A program made the translations under genes and the position numbers. From positions 1,015,501 to 1,079,500 of the forward strand of contig NZ_CP011797.1 in the NCBI RefSeq assembly GCF_002795845.1: a DNA stretch of 64,000 bases. The letters are read 5' to 3'. The DNA is from Reinekea forsetii (GTDB lineage Bacteria; Pseudomonadota; Gammaproteobacteria; Pseudomonadales; Natronospirillaceae). This document shows, piece by piece, positions 9,232 through 20,600 of the stretch. The notes below the pieces were generated by a model. It was not told where the DNA came from, did not search any database, and saw nothing but the letters and a program-made list of their open reading frames with translations. The stretch's first letter is position 1. Every line of letters begins with the position of its first letter.

Positions 9232-10580
9232 TGCTATTGCTTAACTCCGTTTTTGGCATGCTGCTGGCACTGGGCATCCTGGTGACGGTGCACGAATATG
9301 GCCATTTTTGGATGGCGCGGCGCTTCGGCGTCAAGGTGGAGCGTTTTTCGGTGGGCTTTGGTCGGCCAATTTGGCGCCGAACCGATCGTTCTGGGACCGA
9401 ATTTGTGGTCGCCTGGATTCCCCTGGGGGGCTATGTCAAGATGCTCGACGAGCGAGAAGGGCCGGTGCCAACAGAGCTACTTGGGCAAACCTTTAACTCG
9501 AAGACCGCGCCACAAAAGATCGCCATCGCCTTGGCCGGACCGATCACCAATTTCCTCTTTGCTATCGTGGCCTTTGCCCTGATGTACAGTATTGGCGTCC
9601 AGGATCTGGTGCCTCTGATTGACCATCCCAGAGACGATTCGCCAGCGCAGCAGGCCGATATGACACGTGGCGACCGAATCGTGGCCATTGATGGTCGCAG
9701 CGTCGACTCCTTCACCGACCTAAGTCTGGCCCTGGCCTCACGTGTTGGCGAGAGTGGCCTAATCGATATCAGCCTAATCCGCCAGCAAAGCAAAAAAAGT
9801 GTTCAGCTGCCGATTGAAAACTGGCTGGCCGAGCAGGACTCTCCGGATCCCTTACACAACCTAGGTCTGAGCCCAGAAATGCCGATCCACCCCGCGCTTA
9901 TCGGCTGGCTTGAAGCGGGTGGGCCGGCCGAACAAAGCGGTTTGGCGGTAGGTGATCGCGTGCTGGCTATTAACGGCAGCGCCCTAGCGACCTGGTCGGA
10001 GTGGGTTGACCGGGTTCAGAGCAGCCCCGGCCAGGTGTTGACCCTTAGTATCGAACGCGCCGAGCAGAGGCTGGAGCTGACCCTGGTGCCAGGCAGTAAG
10101 ATGCAAGAGGAGCGCACCATCGGCTATGTTGGCACGGGCAGTGCGCCGCTGGCTTGGTCGGAGCAACAGCTGACCACCGTTCGTTTGTGGCCCTGGCAGG
10201 CGGCATGGCGCGGCTTAACCGACACGGTGCAAATGAGTGTCCTGAGTTACAATATGTTGTGGAAGATGGCGACCGGTAAGGTGTCCTTGAAGCAGATTGG
10301 CGGTCCCATTTCGATGGCTAAGATGGCGGGCCTGTCAGTGGGCACGGGATTTGAATCCTTCATTGGTTTTTTAGCCCTGATCAGCATCAGCCTGGCGATT
10401 GTTAACTTGCTGCCCATTCCGGTGTTGGATGGCGGTCATGTGGTGATTCACTCGATTGAGTGGCTCAGGGGCAAAGCCTTGTCCGACCGAGCACAAATAA
10501 TTGGTACGCAAGTCGGTATGGTCTTTATCATGAGTCTGATGCTATTGACCTTCTACAACGATATTGGCCGCTTAATGTAA
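9228..10580 (+). CDS. rseP: Site-2 intramembrane zinc metalloprotease RseP
   Basis: Cleaves the anti-sigma factor RseA within the membrane during the sigmaE envelope stress response and clears signal-peptide remnants. The 450-aa protein has H22-E23-x-x-H26 (VHEYGH) in TM1 and the third zinc ligand D401 in [11 protein letters not shown]. Two PDZ domains lie between (about 110-290), the second containing [21 protein letters not shown]. It overlaps dxr by 4 bp and precedes bamA, linking outer-membrane assembly with its stress sensor. Confidence 0.97.
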   Translation: MMLLLNSVFGMLLALGILVTVHEYGHFWMARRFGVKVERFSVGFGRPIWRRTDRSGTEFVVAWIPLGGYVKMLDEREGPVPTELLGQTFNSKTAPQKIAIALAGPITNFLFAIVAFALMYSIGVQDLVPLIDHPRDDSPAQQADMTRGDRIVAIDGRSVDSFTDLSLALASRVGESGLIDISLIRQQSKKSVQLPIENWLAEQDSPDPLHNLGLSPEMPIHPALIGWLEAGGPAEQSGLAVGDRVLAINGSALATWSEWVDRVQSSPGQVLTLSIERAEQRLELTLVPGSKMQEERTIGYVGTGSAPLAWSEQQLTTVRLWPWQAAWRGLTDTVQMSVLSYNMLWKMATGKVSLKQIGGPISMAKMAGLSVGTGFESFIGFLALISISLAIVNLLPIPVLDGGHVVIHSIEWLRGKALSDRAQIIGTQVGMVFIMSLMLLTFYNDIGRLM

Positions 10581-10686
10581 AGACAGTTTGCCGCGCTCGG
10601 GTGAGGCTTCAGAATGCCGCCCTATAAATTTAAATCAGACCAAGATTTTCGGTCGCCACAGGATAAAGGTAAAGACGTTGGGACTA

Positions 10687-13005
10687 ATGTTCAAGACTGC
10701 ACTAGTGGCATGTTTTACGTTGATGGTATCGGTAGCGCAGGCCGCCACCTTTAATGTCGATAGAATAGTCGTACAAGGCCTGCAGCGGGTGTCATTGGGC
10801 AGTGTCCTGGCCCAGCTGTCAGTGCGCGAAGGCACCTTGGCGGATGATCAGGATGCTAGCCGCTGGTTGCATGAAATTTACCAGACCGGTTTTTTTCACT
10901 CGGTCGATATCAGTCGCGACGGCGGTCGCCTAGTGATCGATGTAGTCGAGCGACCGGCCATCGAAACCATCGAATTCGATGGCAACTCCAGTGTTCCGAC
11001 CACCACTCTGGAGGCCGTGTTTGCCGATGTCGGCCTGGCCACGGGTGAGATTTTCAGTCGTTCGTTGCTGGAAAATATCGATCTAGAGCTGGAAAAACAG
11101 TACGGCGCTCAAGGCCGTTACAATGCCCGCGTCGACACTGAAGTCATCCCACTAACTCGTAATCGCGTTAACGTTAAGATGCAGATCAGCGAGGGCCCTG
11201 TTGCTCGAATTGAGCAACTGCAGATGGTCGGTAACAGCGTTTTTAGCGATGCCGAACTGCTTGCCATCATCCAGATGCAGCGCACCGGATCACCCCATAT
11301 TTGGCAGTGGATGACCAAACGCAACCAATTCGCTAAGGCCGCCCTGACCGGGGACATCCAGCGCCTAGAGGATTTTTATTTCGATTTAGGCTATCTCGAT
11401 TTCGCCGTCGATAGCCAACAGGTGTCGATCTCTGAGAATAAAGCCGCGATCAGTATCGCCCTCAATATCAGCGAAGGGCAAGCCTACAGCGTAGCCGAGG
11501 TCGAGCTGACGGGGGATCTGAAACACCTGACAGCCGAGATTCAAGCTCTGGTGCGTGTTAAGCCGGGGCAAATTTACTCGCGCACCGATGTGGCCACCGA
11601 TATCCGCGACATCACCGACCTGCTCGGCGAATATGGCTACGCCTTCGCCCAGGTGCGCGACGTGCACCAAACCGATGCGCCCAGCCAGACCGTTACGGTC
11701 ACCTACCAGGTCCAGTTGGGCAGCCCAGTATATGTCAATCGCATCATTATTCAGGGTAACAGCGCTACTAACGATGAAGTCATTCGACGCGAACTGCGGC
11801 AATTGGAACGGGCCTTAGTGGTCAATAAAAACATCCGTACATCCAAATCACGCTTGGATCGTCTAGGCTATTTCAGCCAGGTTAGCATTAAGACTCAACC
11901 CATTGCGGGTCGTAATGATTTGGTCGATTTGGTGGTTTCGGTCGTCGAAGCGAAGGACTCACAACTCAGTATCTCGGGCGGCTATGCCGATGGCTCGGGC
12001 TTTTTCGGTGAACTGTCGGTTAAGCAAACCAACTTTTTTGGCCGCGGTGTTGATTTCTCAGCCTCGGTCAACGTCAATGAAACCACCCAGAACTACCAAG
12101 TATCGGCTGAAAACCCGTTCTTTACGCTCGACGGCGTGAGCTTGGGGGCCGATCTCTACTATAAGAAATCCGATTACAATCAGACCACCTTTAGCACCTA
12201 CGCCACCAATACGGTCGGCGGTCGGTTAAATTTGGGTTATCCCCTGTCAGAGAATCAACGGCTCAATTATGGCCTCGGCATCAGTCGAGACGAGCTCTTT
12301 ATTAATACCGCTAACGCGCCGTTGGAGATGACCGATTTTGCCCCGGACTATCGCAACGACTACGACATTATCACCGGTCGTGTCGGCTGGTCCTACAGTA
12401 CCCTCAACGGCACGCTCAAAGCCGACGACGGCGCCAGTGTGCGGAGTAATTTGGAAATCACCATGCCACCCGGCAACTTACGTTACTACCGTATCAGCCT
12501 CGCGGCGCAACACTTCACCAATTTTGCCGAGAATCTGGCCCTTCGGGTGCATACCGACCTCGGCTATGGCCAAGGCTATGGCGATAGCCAGCTGTTTCCG
12601 TTTTACAAAAACTTCTATTCCGGTGGTGCGCGCTCGGTGCGTGGATATCGCTCTGGCTCGCTCGGCCCGACCGGTACCGGTCAGTCCAACAGCCCCGTCG
12701 GCGGCAATATTAAACTGGAATACGGCGCCGAGTTACTCTTTCCGACGCCCTTCGCCACCGATCAACGCGCCTTCCGCACCGCGCTGTTTGTCGATGCCGG
12801 CAATGTGTATACCGACCAGTGTCACGCCGACAATAGCAGCTGCAGTAATGGCGTCGATTTAGCTGAAATCCGTTATTCAGCGGGTGTGGATCTGACCTGG
12901 ATTACCCCAATTGCACCACTAAGCTTTAGCTATGCTTGGCCGTTGAATGCGCAAGTGAGCGACTACACAACGAATTTTTCCTTCAATATCGGTATTTCGT
13001 ATTGA
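10687..13005 (+). CDS. bamA: Outer membrane protein assembly factor BamA
   Basis: Core of the BAM complex, which inserts beta-barrel proteins into the outer membrane. A signal peptide (MFKTALVACFTLMVSVAQA) is followed by five POTRA domains to about residue 400. The C-terminal 16-strand barrel has the conserved loop 6 motif GGARSVRGYRSGSLGP, and the last residue is aromatic (ISY). At 772 aa it is slightly shorter than the E. coli protein. ATG 10687 was chosen for the signal peptide; a TTG at 10678 has better Shine-Dalgarno spacing (AAAGG, 8 nt) and adds three residues. An ATG-less extension back to 10588 would not look like a signal peptide. Confidence 0.96.
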   Translation: MFKTALVACFTLMVSVAQAATFNVDRIVVQGLQRVSLGSVLAQLSVREGTLADDQDASRWLHEIYQTGFFHSVDISRDGGRLVIDVVERPAIETIEFDGNSSVPTTTLEAVFADVGLATGEIFSRSLLENIDLELEKQYGAQGRYNARVDTEVIPLTRNRVNVKMQISEGPVARIEQLQMVGNSVFSDAELLAIIQMQRTGSPHIWQWMTKRNQFAKAALTGDIQRLEDFYFDLGYLDFAVDSQQVSISENKAAISIALNISEGQAYSVAEVELTGDLKHLTAEIQALVRVKPGQIYSRTDVATDIRDITDLLGEYGYAFAQVRDVHQTDAPSQTVTVTYQVQLGSPVYVNRIIIQGNSATNDEVIRRELRQLERALVVNKNIRTSKSRLDRLGYFSQVSIKTQPIAGRNDLVDLVVSVVEAKDSQLSISGGYADGSGFFGELSVKQTNFFGRGVDFSASVNVNETTQNYQVSAENPFFTLDGVSLGADLYYKKSDYNQTTFSTYATNTVGGRLNLGYPLSENQRLNYGLGISRDELFINTANAPLEMTDFAPDYRNDYDIITGRVGWSYSTLNGTLKADDGASVRSNLEITMPPGNLRYYRISLAAQHFTNFAENLALRVHTDLGYGQGYGDSQLFPFYKNFYSGGARSVRGYRSGSLGPTGTGQSNSPVGGNIKLEYGAELLFPTPFATDQRAFRTALFVDAGNVYTDQCHADNSSCSNGVDLAEIRYSAGVDLTWITPIAPLSFSYAWPLNAQVSDYTTNFSFNIGISY

Positions 13006-13036
13006 GCCCAAACCACCATTAGAGGAGTACTTTACA

Positions 13037-13588
13037 GTGGCAAACAGCAAGAAAATATTGGCCGGCTTGAGTCTGATCTGGGTCTTAGCCAGCCCAGTTG
13101 CCCGTGCCGAAACCATGGTCGCGATTATGAATTACCAGGCAGTGTTGTTTAATAGCAGCGCGGCGGAAGCGGCTACCCTAACATTACGCACCGATCTGGC
13201 CGGCGCTCAGAGTCGACTTCAGGATATCCAATTGGGTATCGAGACGCGCGAAAGCCGCCTGTTGACCGATGGCGATATACTGACAGCAGAGGAAATTAGC
13301 GCCTTTGAGCAGGAGTTACAGGGCTTAACCCAGGAGCAGGCGCAGATCACCGCTCAGATGCAACAGGCTCAGCAGCAGAGTCGCGCCAGCTTCATTAAAC
13401 AATATCAACCATTGATTCGCGAGTTGATGAACGCCTATGTTATCGAGCAGGGCTTCAGCCTAGTGGTCGATTCTCAGGCGGTACTCTGGGTTAATGGTAC
13501 GCCCGATATTACCGATGCAATGTTAGCGCAATTCAACAGTGCCTACGCGCAGCGCAAGGCCGGATCGGCCGAACAATCCGCCAACTAA
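13037..13588 (+). CDS. skp: Periplasmic chaperone Skp/OmpH
   Basis: Holdase that carries unfolded outer-membrane proteins to BamA. The 183-aa product has a signal peptide (cleavage near VARA-ETM) and a long charged coiled-coil (about 40-130, rich in Q, E, A) forming the tentacles. It ends with the conserved LVVDSQAVLWVNGTPDITDAML segment of the OmpH family. The start is GTG 13037 with AGAGGAG upstream. It lies between bamA and lpxD as in most gammaproteobacteria. Confidence 0.93.
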   Translation: MANSKKILAGLSLIWVLASPVARAETMVAIMNYQAVLFNSSAAEAATLTLRTDLAGAQSRLQDIQLGIETRESRLLTDGDILTAEEISAFEQELQGLTQEQAQITAQMQQAQQQSRASFIKQYQPLIRELMNAYVIEQGFSLVVDSQAVLWVNGTPDITDAMLAQFNSAYAQRKAGSAEQSAN

Positions 13589-13605
13589 GGCGCAGGAGTT
13601 GAGTG

Positions 13606-14640
13606 ATGCTAACGGTAACTGATCTGCTGGCTCTAGTGCAGCCGCTGACCCCACTGACCGACACAGAAAAATCGGTGACGGTGTCCGCCTTAGCCGCACT
13701 CGATAAAGCTCAAGTCGGCCAGCTGAGCTTTTTGGCGTCGCCCAAATATCGCCGCCAGTTGGCCGATACGCAGGCTTCGGTGGTGCTGATTAAAGCAGCG
13801 GATCAAGCCGCCTGCCCGGCGAACTGCGTCGCGTTGGTGGTAGACGATCCCTATTTGGCCTATGCTCGACTATCGCATTTATTTGGCACTGGCCCAAGCG
13901 CCGATGGCAGCCATGCCGACAGCGCACAGATCGATCCGAGTGTAAGGCTGGCGCAAGGCGTCACCATCGGTGCCTTCGCGGTGCTGGGCAAGGGGGTTGA
14001 GGTTGGCCAGGGTGCGGTAATTGGTGCACACTGTGTGATCGACGACTTCGCCCAAATCGGCGCTCAAACCCGCCTCCAGGCTCGGGTCACGGTGGCGCAT
14101 CACTGTACTCTGGGCGAGCACTGTCTGGTTCAAAGCGGCACCGTGATCGGTTCGAATGGGTTTGGTTATGCGCCCACCGCTACCGGTTGGCAAGCGATCG
14201 CTCAGCTTGGCCGGGTGGTGATTGGCGATCGGGTCGAAATTGGCGCGAATTGCACTATCGATCGGGGTGCAATCGAAGACACTCGAATTGAATCGGATGT
14301 GATTATCGATAATCTGGTGCATATTGCTCATAATGTTCACATTGGCGCTCGAACCGCCCTGGCGGGGCAGGTTGGCATAGCCGGTAGCACGCGTATTGGT
14401 GCCGGCTGTTCCGCCGGCGGCCAGTCCGGCTTTACCGGCCATATCGAGGTTGCCGATAATAGTCATTTCACCGGTCAGGCCATGGTGACTAAGGGTACTA
14501 CTGAAGGCGGCCTATTCTCTTCCGGCTTGCCGGCTCAGGCCAGTAAGGATTGGCGTAAGATGGTGGCGCGGGTGCGTCAGTTGGAAACTACTATGGCGCG
14601 GCTTGACGCGCTGGAAAAACTTATTAAGGAACCGGAATGA
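13606..14640 (+). CDS. lpxD: UDP-3-O-(3-hydroxyacyl)glucosamine N-acyltransferase
   Basis: Third step of lipid A synthesis: adds the N-linked 3-hydroxyacyl chain from acyl-ACP. The 344-aa product has an N-terminal uridine-binding domain followed by a left-handed parallel beta-helix of hexapeptide repeats (VTIGAFAVLGKG, VVIGDRVEIGANCTIDRGAIEDT). The catalytic-type His lies in IDNLVHIAHNVHIG. Start ATG 13606 has AGGAG 7 nt upstream; the preceding GTG is poorer. Its stop overlaps fabZ (ATGA). Confidence 0.97.
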   Translation: MLTVTDLLALVQPLTPLTDTEKSVTVSALAALDKAQVGQLSFLASPKYRRQLADTQASVVLIKAADQAACPANCVALVVDDPYLAYARLSHLFGTGPSADGSHADSAQIDPSVRLAQGVTIGAFAVLGKGVEVGQGAVIGAHCVIDDFAQIGAQTRLQARVTVAHHCTLGEHCLVQSGTVIGSNGFGYAPTATGWQAIAQLGRVVIGDRVEIGANCTIDRGAIEDTRIESDVIIDNLVHIAHNVHIGARTALAGQVGIAGSTRIGAGCSAGGQSGFTGHIEVADNSHFTGQAMVTKGTTEGGLFSSGLPAQASKDWRKMVARVRQLETTMARLDALEKLIKEPE

Positions 14641-15119
14641 CGAGCGCAGTAACAACACCCTTAGAGTCCAACATTGAGATGCCCATGGGCATCGAACAGA
14701 TTAAGGCCTTGTTGCCCCATCGTTATCCCTTTCTGCTGGTCGATCGGGTAACCGCCTACGAACCGGGCGTTAGCATCCGCGGCTTTAAAAACGTCTCGGC
14801 CAATGAGGCGTTGTTCCAGGGCCATTTCCCGGACAAGGCGATCTTTCCGGGCGTCTTGATTTGCGAGGCGCTGGCTCAGTTGACCGCGATCTATGGGTTT
14901 TTGACCACCGGTCATCGCCCTGCGGATGGCTACCTTTACCTGTTTGCCGGCTTGGATAACGTCAAATTCAAACGTCAGGTGGTGCCTGGTGACCAGTTGG
15001 AACTGGTGATTGAGTTTGTTGCCGAGCGACGTGGCATGTACAAGGTCGCCGGGAAAGCCTTTGTCGACGGTAAACTCGCCGCCAGTGCTGATATTCTCTG
15101 CGCAGAACGACAAGCCTGA
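14637..15119 (+). CDS. fabZ: 3-hydroxyacyl-ACP dehydratase FabZ
   Basis: Dehydrates 3-hydroxyacyl-ACP in fatty-acid elongation and competes with LpxA/LpxD for the same substrate pool. Hotdog-fold signature: [14 protein letters not shown] with the catalytic His, and [20 protein letters not shown] with the catalytic Glu. The 160-aa length includes a short N-terminal extension of about 15 residues. It overlaps lpxD by 4 bp and lpxA by 1 bp (TGATG), consistent with tight coupling of the lipid A genes. Confidence 0.97.
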   Translation: MTSAVTTPLESNIEMPMGIEQIKALLPHRYPFLLVDRVTAYEPGVSIRGFKNVSANEALFQGHFPDKAIFPGVLICEALAQLTAIYGFLTTGHRPADGYLYLFAGLDNVKFKRQVVPGDQLELVIEFVAERRGMYKVAGKAFVDGKLAASADILCAERQA

Positions 15120-15889
15120 TGATTCATCCAACTGCGATAATCGACCCAAGCGCCAAGATCGCCGCCAATGTCAGTATCGGGCCCTATTCGGTGATCGGTG
15201 CCGATGTCGAGATTGGCCCGGATACCTGGGTTGGCCCTCACGCGGTGATCAACGGTCCGACCGTTATCGGCCAAGGTAACCGTATTTTCCAGTTTGCCAG
15301 TGTTGGCGAAGAATGCCAGGATATGAAATATCAGGGCGAGCCGACGCGGCTGGTCATCGGCGATTTCAACACCATCCGCGAATTCACCACCCTACAGCGC
15401 GGTACCATTCAGGGTGCCGGAGAAACTCGGATTGGCAGTCACGGTCTGTTTATGGCCTATACCCACGTCGCACATGACTGTGTCATCGGCGACCATGTCA
15501 TATTAGCCAATGGTGCTCAGGTAGCCGGTCACTGTGAAGTCGGGGATCATGCCATCTTGGGTGGCAATACCGCGGTGCATCAATTTTGTCAGATCGGTCA
15601 GCACGCCTTCGTGGGGGCCGGTTCAACCGTGTTAAAAGATATTCCCGCCTTTGTCACTGTGCAAGGCTATCCGGCAGCGCCCCATGGCATGAACTTTGAA
15701 GGACTCAAGCGGCGCGGCTATTCTAAGGAAGCGTTGCGTGCTTTGCGACACGCCTACAAGGTCGTTTACCGAGAGGGTAAGACCATTCAGGATGCGCTCA
15801 CAGAATTATCTGAGCTGAATCCGATTGGCGCGGAGGTCCAGGTGTTTATCGATAGTATCCGCAATTCCCGCCGCGGCATTAGCCGCTGA
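15119..15889 (+). CDS. lpxA: UDP-N-acetylglucosamine O-acyltransferase LpxA
   Basis: First step of lipid A synthesis. The 256-aa product is a beta-helix of hexapeptide repeats from the very N-terminus ([26 protein letters not shown]). The catalytic-base His is in [14 protein letters not shown], and the C-terminal helical domain contains [25 protein letters not shown]. It starts on the fabZ stop and ends on the lpxB start. Confidence 0.98.
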   Translation: MIHPTAIIDPSAKIAANVSIGPYSVIGADVEIGPDTWVGPHAVINGPTVIGQGNRIFQFASVGEECQDMKYQGEPTRLVIGDFNTIREFTTLQRGTIQGAGETRIGSHGLFMAYTHVAHDCVIGDHVILANGAQVAGHCEVGDHAILGGNTAVHQFCQIGQHAFVGAGSTVLKDIPAFVTVQGYPAAPHGMNFEGLKRRGYSKEALRALRHAYKVVYREGKTIQDALTELSELNPIGAEVQVFIDSIRNSRRGISR

Positions 15890-17034
15890 TGGTCGCGCCG
15901 CTGCGTGTTGCTCTAGTGGCTGGTGAGGCCAGTGGCGATTTGCTCGGCGCCGGATTGATGCAGGCGTTGCGGGCTCAACAACCGGATATTGAATTTGCTG
16001 GCATCGGTGGCGACCATATGATCGCCGCCGGCCTGATCTCTCGTGTGCCGATGGAGCGGTTGTCGGTGATGGGTTTAACCGAGGTGCTCGGGCGTCTGCC
16101 CGAACTCTTGGGTATCCGGCGCGCACTCACCCAGTTCTGCCTGGATTGGCAACCCGATGTGTTTATCGGTATCGATGCCCCGGACTTCAATCTTGGCTTA
16201 GAAATCAGTTTACGCACAGCCGGTATCAAGACAGTGCACTATGTTTCGCCGTCCGTTTGGGCATGGCGCAAAGGTCGGATTAAAAAAATTCGCCGCGCCG
16301 TCGATCATATGTTGACCCTATTGCCGTTCGAAGCGACCTTCTATCAGCGCGAGCAGATCCCCGTCACCTTTGTCGGCCATACCCTGGCCGATCGCCTGCC
16401 GATGACCCATTCCCCCGAGATTCTGCGCCAAGAAATGGGTTTGACGGCAGGGATTCCGGTGGTGGCTATGTTGCCCGGCTCACGCGGTAGCGAAGTCCAA
16501 ACCCTTACCGCACTCTTTTTGGCTACCTTGGCGCGGGTACAGCGGCAAATCGGGCCGATCCAAATTGTCATCCCGGCGGCCAATACCCATCGAGCGCACC
16601 AGATTGCCGCGATCATCGCGCAGCAGGCGCCGGATTTGAATATCACCGTGCTTGATCAGCGTGCGGATGACGCCCTAGCGGCCAGTGATGCGGTATTGGT
16701 TGCTTCCGGTACCGCAACCCTACAGGCCATGCTGTGGAAGAAGCCCATGGTGGTCGCATACAGGCTCAGTGCCCTAAGCTATTTTATTATCTCCCGTTTG
16801 GCGACGGGCCGTTGGGTCGCCTTACCCAATATATTGGCCGAGCGGAACTGGGTGCCAGAGCGCTTGCAGGCAGCGGCGACGCCCGAGCGCTTAGCAGAGG
16901 ACCTGATACGGGCCCTAAGAGACGAAAACTACCGCCATGAATTTGTCGCCCAGGCTAGCGAGTGGCATCGCAAACTGGCCTGCAATGCCGATCAGCAGGC
17001 CGCCCAAGCGGTCTTGACGCTGGTCGGTCGATGA
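15889..17034 (+). CDS. lpxB: Lipid-A-disaccharide synthase LpxB
   Basis: GT19 glycosyltransferase joining lipid X and UDP-2,3-diacylglucosamine at the inner membrane. The 381-aa product has the N-terminal [18 protein letters not shown] motif, [11 protein letters not shown], and the conserved [17 protein letters not shown]. The C-terminal nucleotide-binding half has [10 protein letters not shown] and [11 protein letters not shown]. It is coupled to lpxA and rnhB by overlapping stop/start codons. Confidence 0.97.
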   Translation: MVAPLRVALVAGEASGDLLGAGLMQALRAQQPDIEFAGIGGDHMIAAGLISRVPMERLSVMGLTEVLGRLPELLGIRRALTQFCLDWQPDVFIGIDAPDFNLGLEISLRTAGIKTVHYVSPSVWAWRKGRIKKIRRAVDHMLTLLPFEATFYQREQIPVTFVGHTLADRLPMTHSPEILRQEMGLTAGIPVVAMLPGSRGSEVQTLTALFLATLARVQRQIGPIQIVIPAANTHRAHQIAAIIAQQAPDLNITVLDQRADDALAASDAVLVASGTATLQAMLWKKPMVVAYRLSALSYFIISRLATGRWVALPNILAERNWVPERLQAAATPERLAEDLIRALRDENYRHEFVAQASEWHRKLACNADQQAAQAVLTLVGR

Positions 17035-17636
17035 TCCAGGCTGGCTTAGATTGGGCCCTTGGGGTCGGGCTAGTGGCCGGCGTCGATGAGGTGGGCCGCG
17101 GCCCCTTGCTTGGCGATGTGGTTGTAGCAGCGGTCATTTTAGACCCTAAGCGACCGATAATCGGCCTGCAAGACTCGAAAAAATTATCCGAAAAACGCCG
17201 TGCCGCCTTAGCCGTGGAAATCCATGAAAAGGCCCTAGCCGTTTGCCTCGCCCGCGCCAGTGTGGCAGAAATCGATGCCTTGAATATATTGCAGGCTACT
17301 CTGTTGGCCATGCGCCGAGCCGTTGAGGGCTTGGCTCTGCAGCCGGTTTTTTGCCAGATTGATGGCAATAGAGTGCCCCCGGGCTTGCCGTGCCCGGCCG
17401 AGGCCGTGATCAAGGGCGATGGCAAAATTGCCGCCATTGCCGCAGCATCGATCGTCGCCAAGGTGCAACGAGACAGTGAAATGCATGCTCTGCATCGGCG
17501 TCACCCAGAATACGGATTTGATCGACACAAGGGCTATGGCACTAAACAACACCTGGCCGCTTTGTTAACATTCGGCGTGCTGGCAGAACATCGGCGCAGT
17601 TTTGCGCCGGTGAAAGCCTGCATCGCCAACCAATGA
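17031..17636 (+). CDS. rnhB: Ribonuclease HII
   Basis: Removes RNA, including single ribonucleotides, from RNA-DNA hybrids. The 201-aa product has the family-defining [15 protein letters not shown] (catalytic Asp-Glu), [12 protein letters not shown] and the later region [21 protein letters not shown]. The start ATG 17031 overlaps the lpxB stop (ATGA); an upstream in-frame start would run 70 bp into lpxB. It is followed 16 bp later by dnaE, the common lpxB-rnhB-dnaE order. Confidence 0.97.
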   Translation: MIQAGLDWALGVGLVAGVDEVGRGPLLGDVVVAAVILDPKRPIIGLQDSKKLSEKRRAALAVEIHEKALAVCLARASVAEIDALNILQATLLAMRRAVEGLALQPVFCQIDGNRVPPGLPCPAEAVIKGDGKIAAIAAASIVAKVQRDSEMHALHRRHPEYGFDRHKGYGTKQHLAALLTFGVLAEHRRSFAPVKACIANQ

Positions 17637-17652
17637 GACAGTAGACCCCATC

Positions 17653-20600
17653 ATGGCAAATTTTGTTCACCTACGCGTTCACACCGAATATTCTCTCAGC
17701 GATGGCATCGTCCGGATTAAGAAGCTGATTGAAAAAATTGGTGAGAGTCAGATGCCGGCTGTGGCCATCACCGATATCAGCAACTTCTTCGGTCTGATTA
17801 AATTTTACAATCAGGCCTTAGCAGCCGGTATTAAACCGATTCTCGGTGCCGATCTGTGGATTGAGAATGAGCAAGACGACGCCGATCCGTTCTTAATGAC
17901 GGTATTGGCCTGCACCAACCAGGGTTACCGCAATCTTACCGAACTGATGTCTGACGGCTATCAATCCAATCAACGCAAAGGCCGGCCTCAGGTCAAGGCT
18001 GATTGGCTACACGCTAAACAGGCCGGACTAATACTGTTGTCGGGCGCCCGTAACGGTGACGTCGGTCAGGCACTGCTGCGCGGTAAGGCCGAGCAGGCGG
18101 AAAGTTGCGCCCAGCGTTGGCAGGCAAGCTTTGGCGACCGTTATTATTTGGAATTGCAGCGCACTCGGCGCGACCAAGACGAGGCGTTGGTGCAGGGCAG
18201 TTTGTTACTGGCTCGCAAGCATGGCATACCCGTGGTCGCTACCAATGCGGTGATGTTTATTGCGCGTGATGACTTTGAAGCCCATGAAACCAGGGTGTGC
18301 ATTAACGAAGGGGTGACGCTGGACGACCCGAAACGCAATAAGCACTATTCTGAAGAGCAGTATCTAAAATCTGCAGACGAGATGACGGCGTTGTTTGTCG
18401 ATATACCCGAGGCTCTCGACAACAGTCTGCTGGTCGCGCAGCGCTGTTCGGCGCAGATCGAACTGGGCAAATATTATCTGCCCGATTACCCGGTACCCGC
18501 CGGTAAGACCATGGATGAATACTTCCGCGAGTTGTCCGCCGGTGGTCTAGAAAAACGCTTAGCCGTGGTGCTTAAACCCGATCAGCTCGATTTTCAAGAA
18601 CGCCGGCAAGACTATTACGATCGGCTCGAGTTCGAACTCAATATCATCATCCAAATGGGTTTTCCGGGTTATTTCTTGATCGTCATGGACTTTATCCGCT
18701 GGGGTAAAAACAATGGCGTCCCGGTTGGACCGGGTCGTGGATCGGGCGCGGGGTCATTGGTGGCCTGGGTGCTCGACATTACCGACCTGGATCCATTGGA
18801 ATACGATCTGCTGTTCGAACGTTTCCTGAACCCGGAGCGGGTGTCGATGCCCGACTTTGATATCGACTTCTGTATGGATGGGCGCGAGCGTGTCATTCAA
18901 TATGTCGCCGATACCTATGGCCGGCAGGCGGTATCGCAGATTGTCACCTTCGGCACCATGGCGGCCAAGGCGGTGGTGCGGGATGTGGCGCGGGTCCAGG
19001 GGAAGCCCTTTGGTCTGGCCGATCGACTGTCCAAGTTGATTCCGCCCGATCCGGGCATGAAGTTGAGTCGAGCCCGAGACGAGGTCGCCGAGCTAAAAGA
19101 GTTCCTCGAGTCCGATGAAGAGGGCTTGGAAATTTGGGAGATGGCGCTGAAACTCGAGGGCATCACCCGGCAAACCGGCAAGCATGCCGGTGGTGTGGTG
19201 ATCGCGCCAACCAAACTGACCGACTTTTCGCCACTATTGTGCGATGAAGACGGTACCGGACTGGTGACCCAGTTCGATAAGAACGATGTCGAGTACGCCG
19301 GTCTGGTGAAGTTTGACTTTCTCGGGTTGCGCACGCTAACCATCATCGATTGGGCGCTGAAAATCGTCAATCCACGCCGTTTGGCGCTGAATTTGCCCGC
19401 GATCGATATAGCCGATATTCCGCTTAACGATGAAGCGGCCTTTGTCTTGTTGCAGAAATCGCACACCACGGCCGTATTTCAACTTGAGTCACGCGGCATG
19501 AAAGATCTGGTCACCCGGCTGAAGCCCGACTGCCTGGAAGATATGATCGCCCTAGTGGCCTTGTTTCGTCCGGGTCCGCTGCAGTCTGGCATGGTCGACA
19601 ACTTTATCAATCGTAAACACGGTCGCGAAGAGTTGTCTTATCCGGATGTGCAGTACCAGCACGAACTGCTTAAACCGATCCTAGCGCCGACCTATGGCAT
19701 TATTCTCTATCAGGAACAGGTGATGCAGATCGCCCAGGTCCTAGCCGGCTATACCCTGGGCGGTGCCGATATGTTGCGCCGCGCCATGGGCAAGAAAAAC
19801 CCAGAGGAGATGGCCAAACAACGCGACAGCTTTGAACAGGGCGCGATCAATAACGGTATCGATGGCCACCTCGCTATTAAGATTTTTGACCTGGTGGAGA
19901 AATTTGCCGGTTATGGCTTTAACAAGTCGCACTCTGCCGCCTATGCCTTGGTGTCCTATCAGACGCTCTGGCTGAAAACCCATTATCCAGCCGCCTTTAT
20001 GGCGGCGACCCTGTCGTCTGAACTGCAAAACACCGACAAGGTGGTGATCTTCGTTGAAGAGTGTCGTCAACTGGCGATCGATGTCTTACCACCGGATGTT
20101 AACGCCGGTGACTTTGCCTTTACCGTTAATGCGCAAGATCAGATCATCTATGGCTTGGGTGCCATCAAGGGGGTCGGCGAAGGTCCGGTCGAAGCGATCG
20201 TTGCCGCGCGTGAGCAGGGTGGTGATTTCAAAAACCTATTTGATTTTTGCGCCCGGGTTGACACTAAGAAGCTCAATAAACGCGCCATTGACGCTCTGAT
20301 TCGGGCCGGCGCGATGGACACCATCGGCCCGCACCGCAATGTTATGCTCGCCGCGATGCTCGATGCCGTGAAGGTCGCCGAGAAGTCCGCCGCCAACGCA
20401 GCAGCGCGTATGGAAGATATGTTCGGCCTGATTGAGGCCGAGGTCGAAGTTGACGTCTATGCGCTCTATGCCCAGGTGCCGGAGGCCGCACTAAAAGAGC
20501 GCTTGGCGGGTGAAAAAGAGACCTTGGGGCTATATCTGACGGGCCATCCGATCGATGAATTTGAAGCCGAAGTGCAGCAAGTGGTGTCGATGCGCTTAGG

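Noticed and set aside
11386..11802. 138-codon minus-strand frame inside bamA
   Set aside because: Shadow of the GC-rich bamA coding frame; no recognisable protein.
13879..14466. 195-codon minus-strand frame inside lpxD
   Set aside because: Antisense of the hexapeptide repeats; periodic composition explains the lack of stops.
18915..19469. 184-codon minus-strand frame inside dnaE
   Set aside because: Antisense of the catalytic domain of dnaE; Ser/Arg-rich translation typical of shadow frames.
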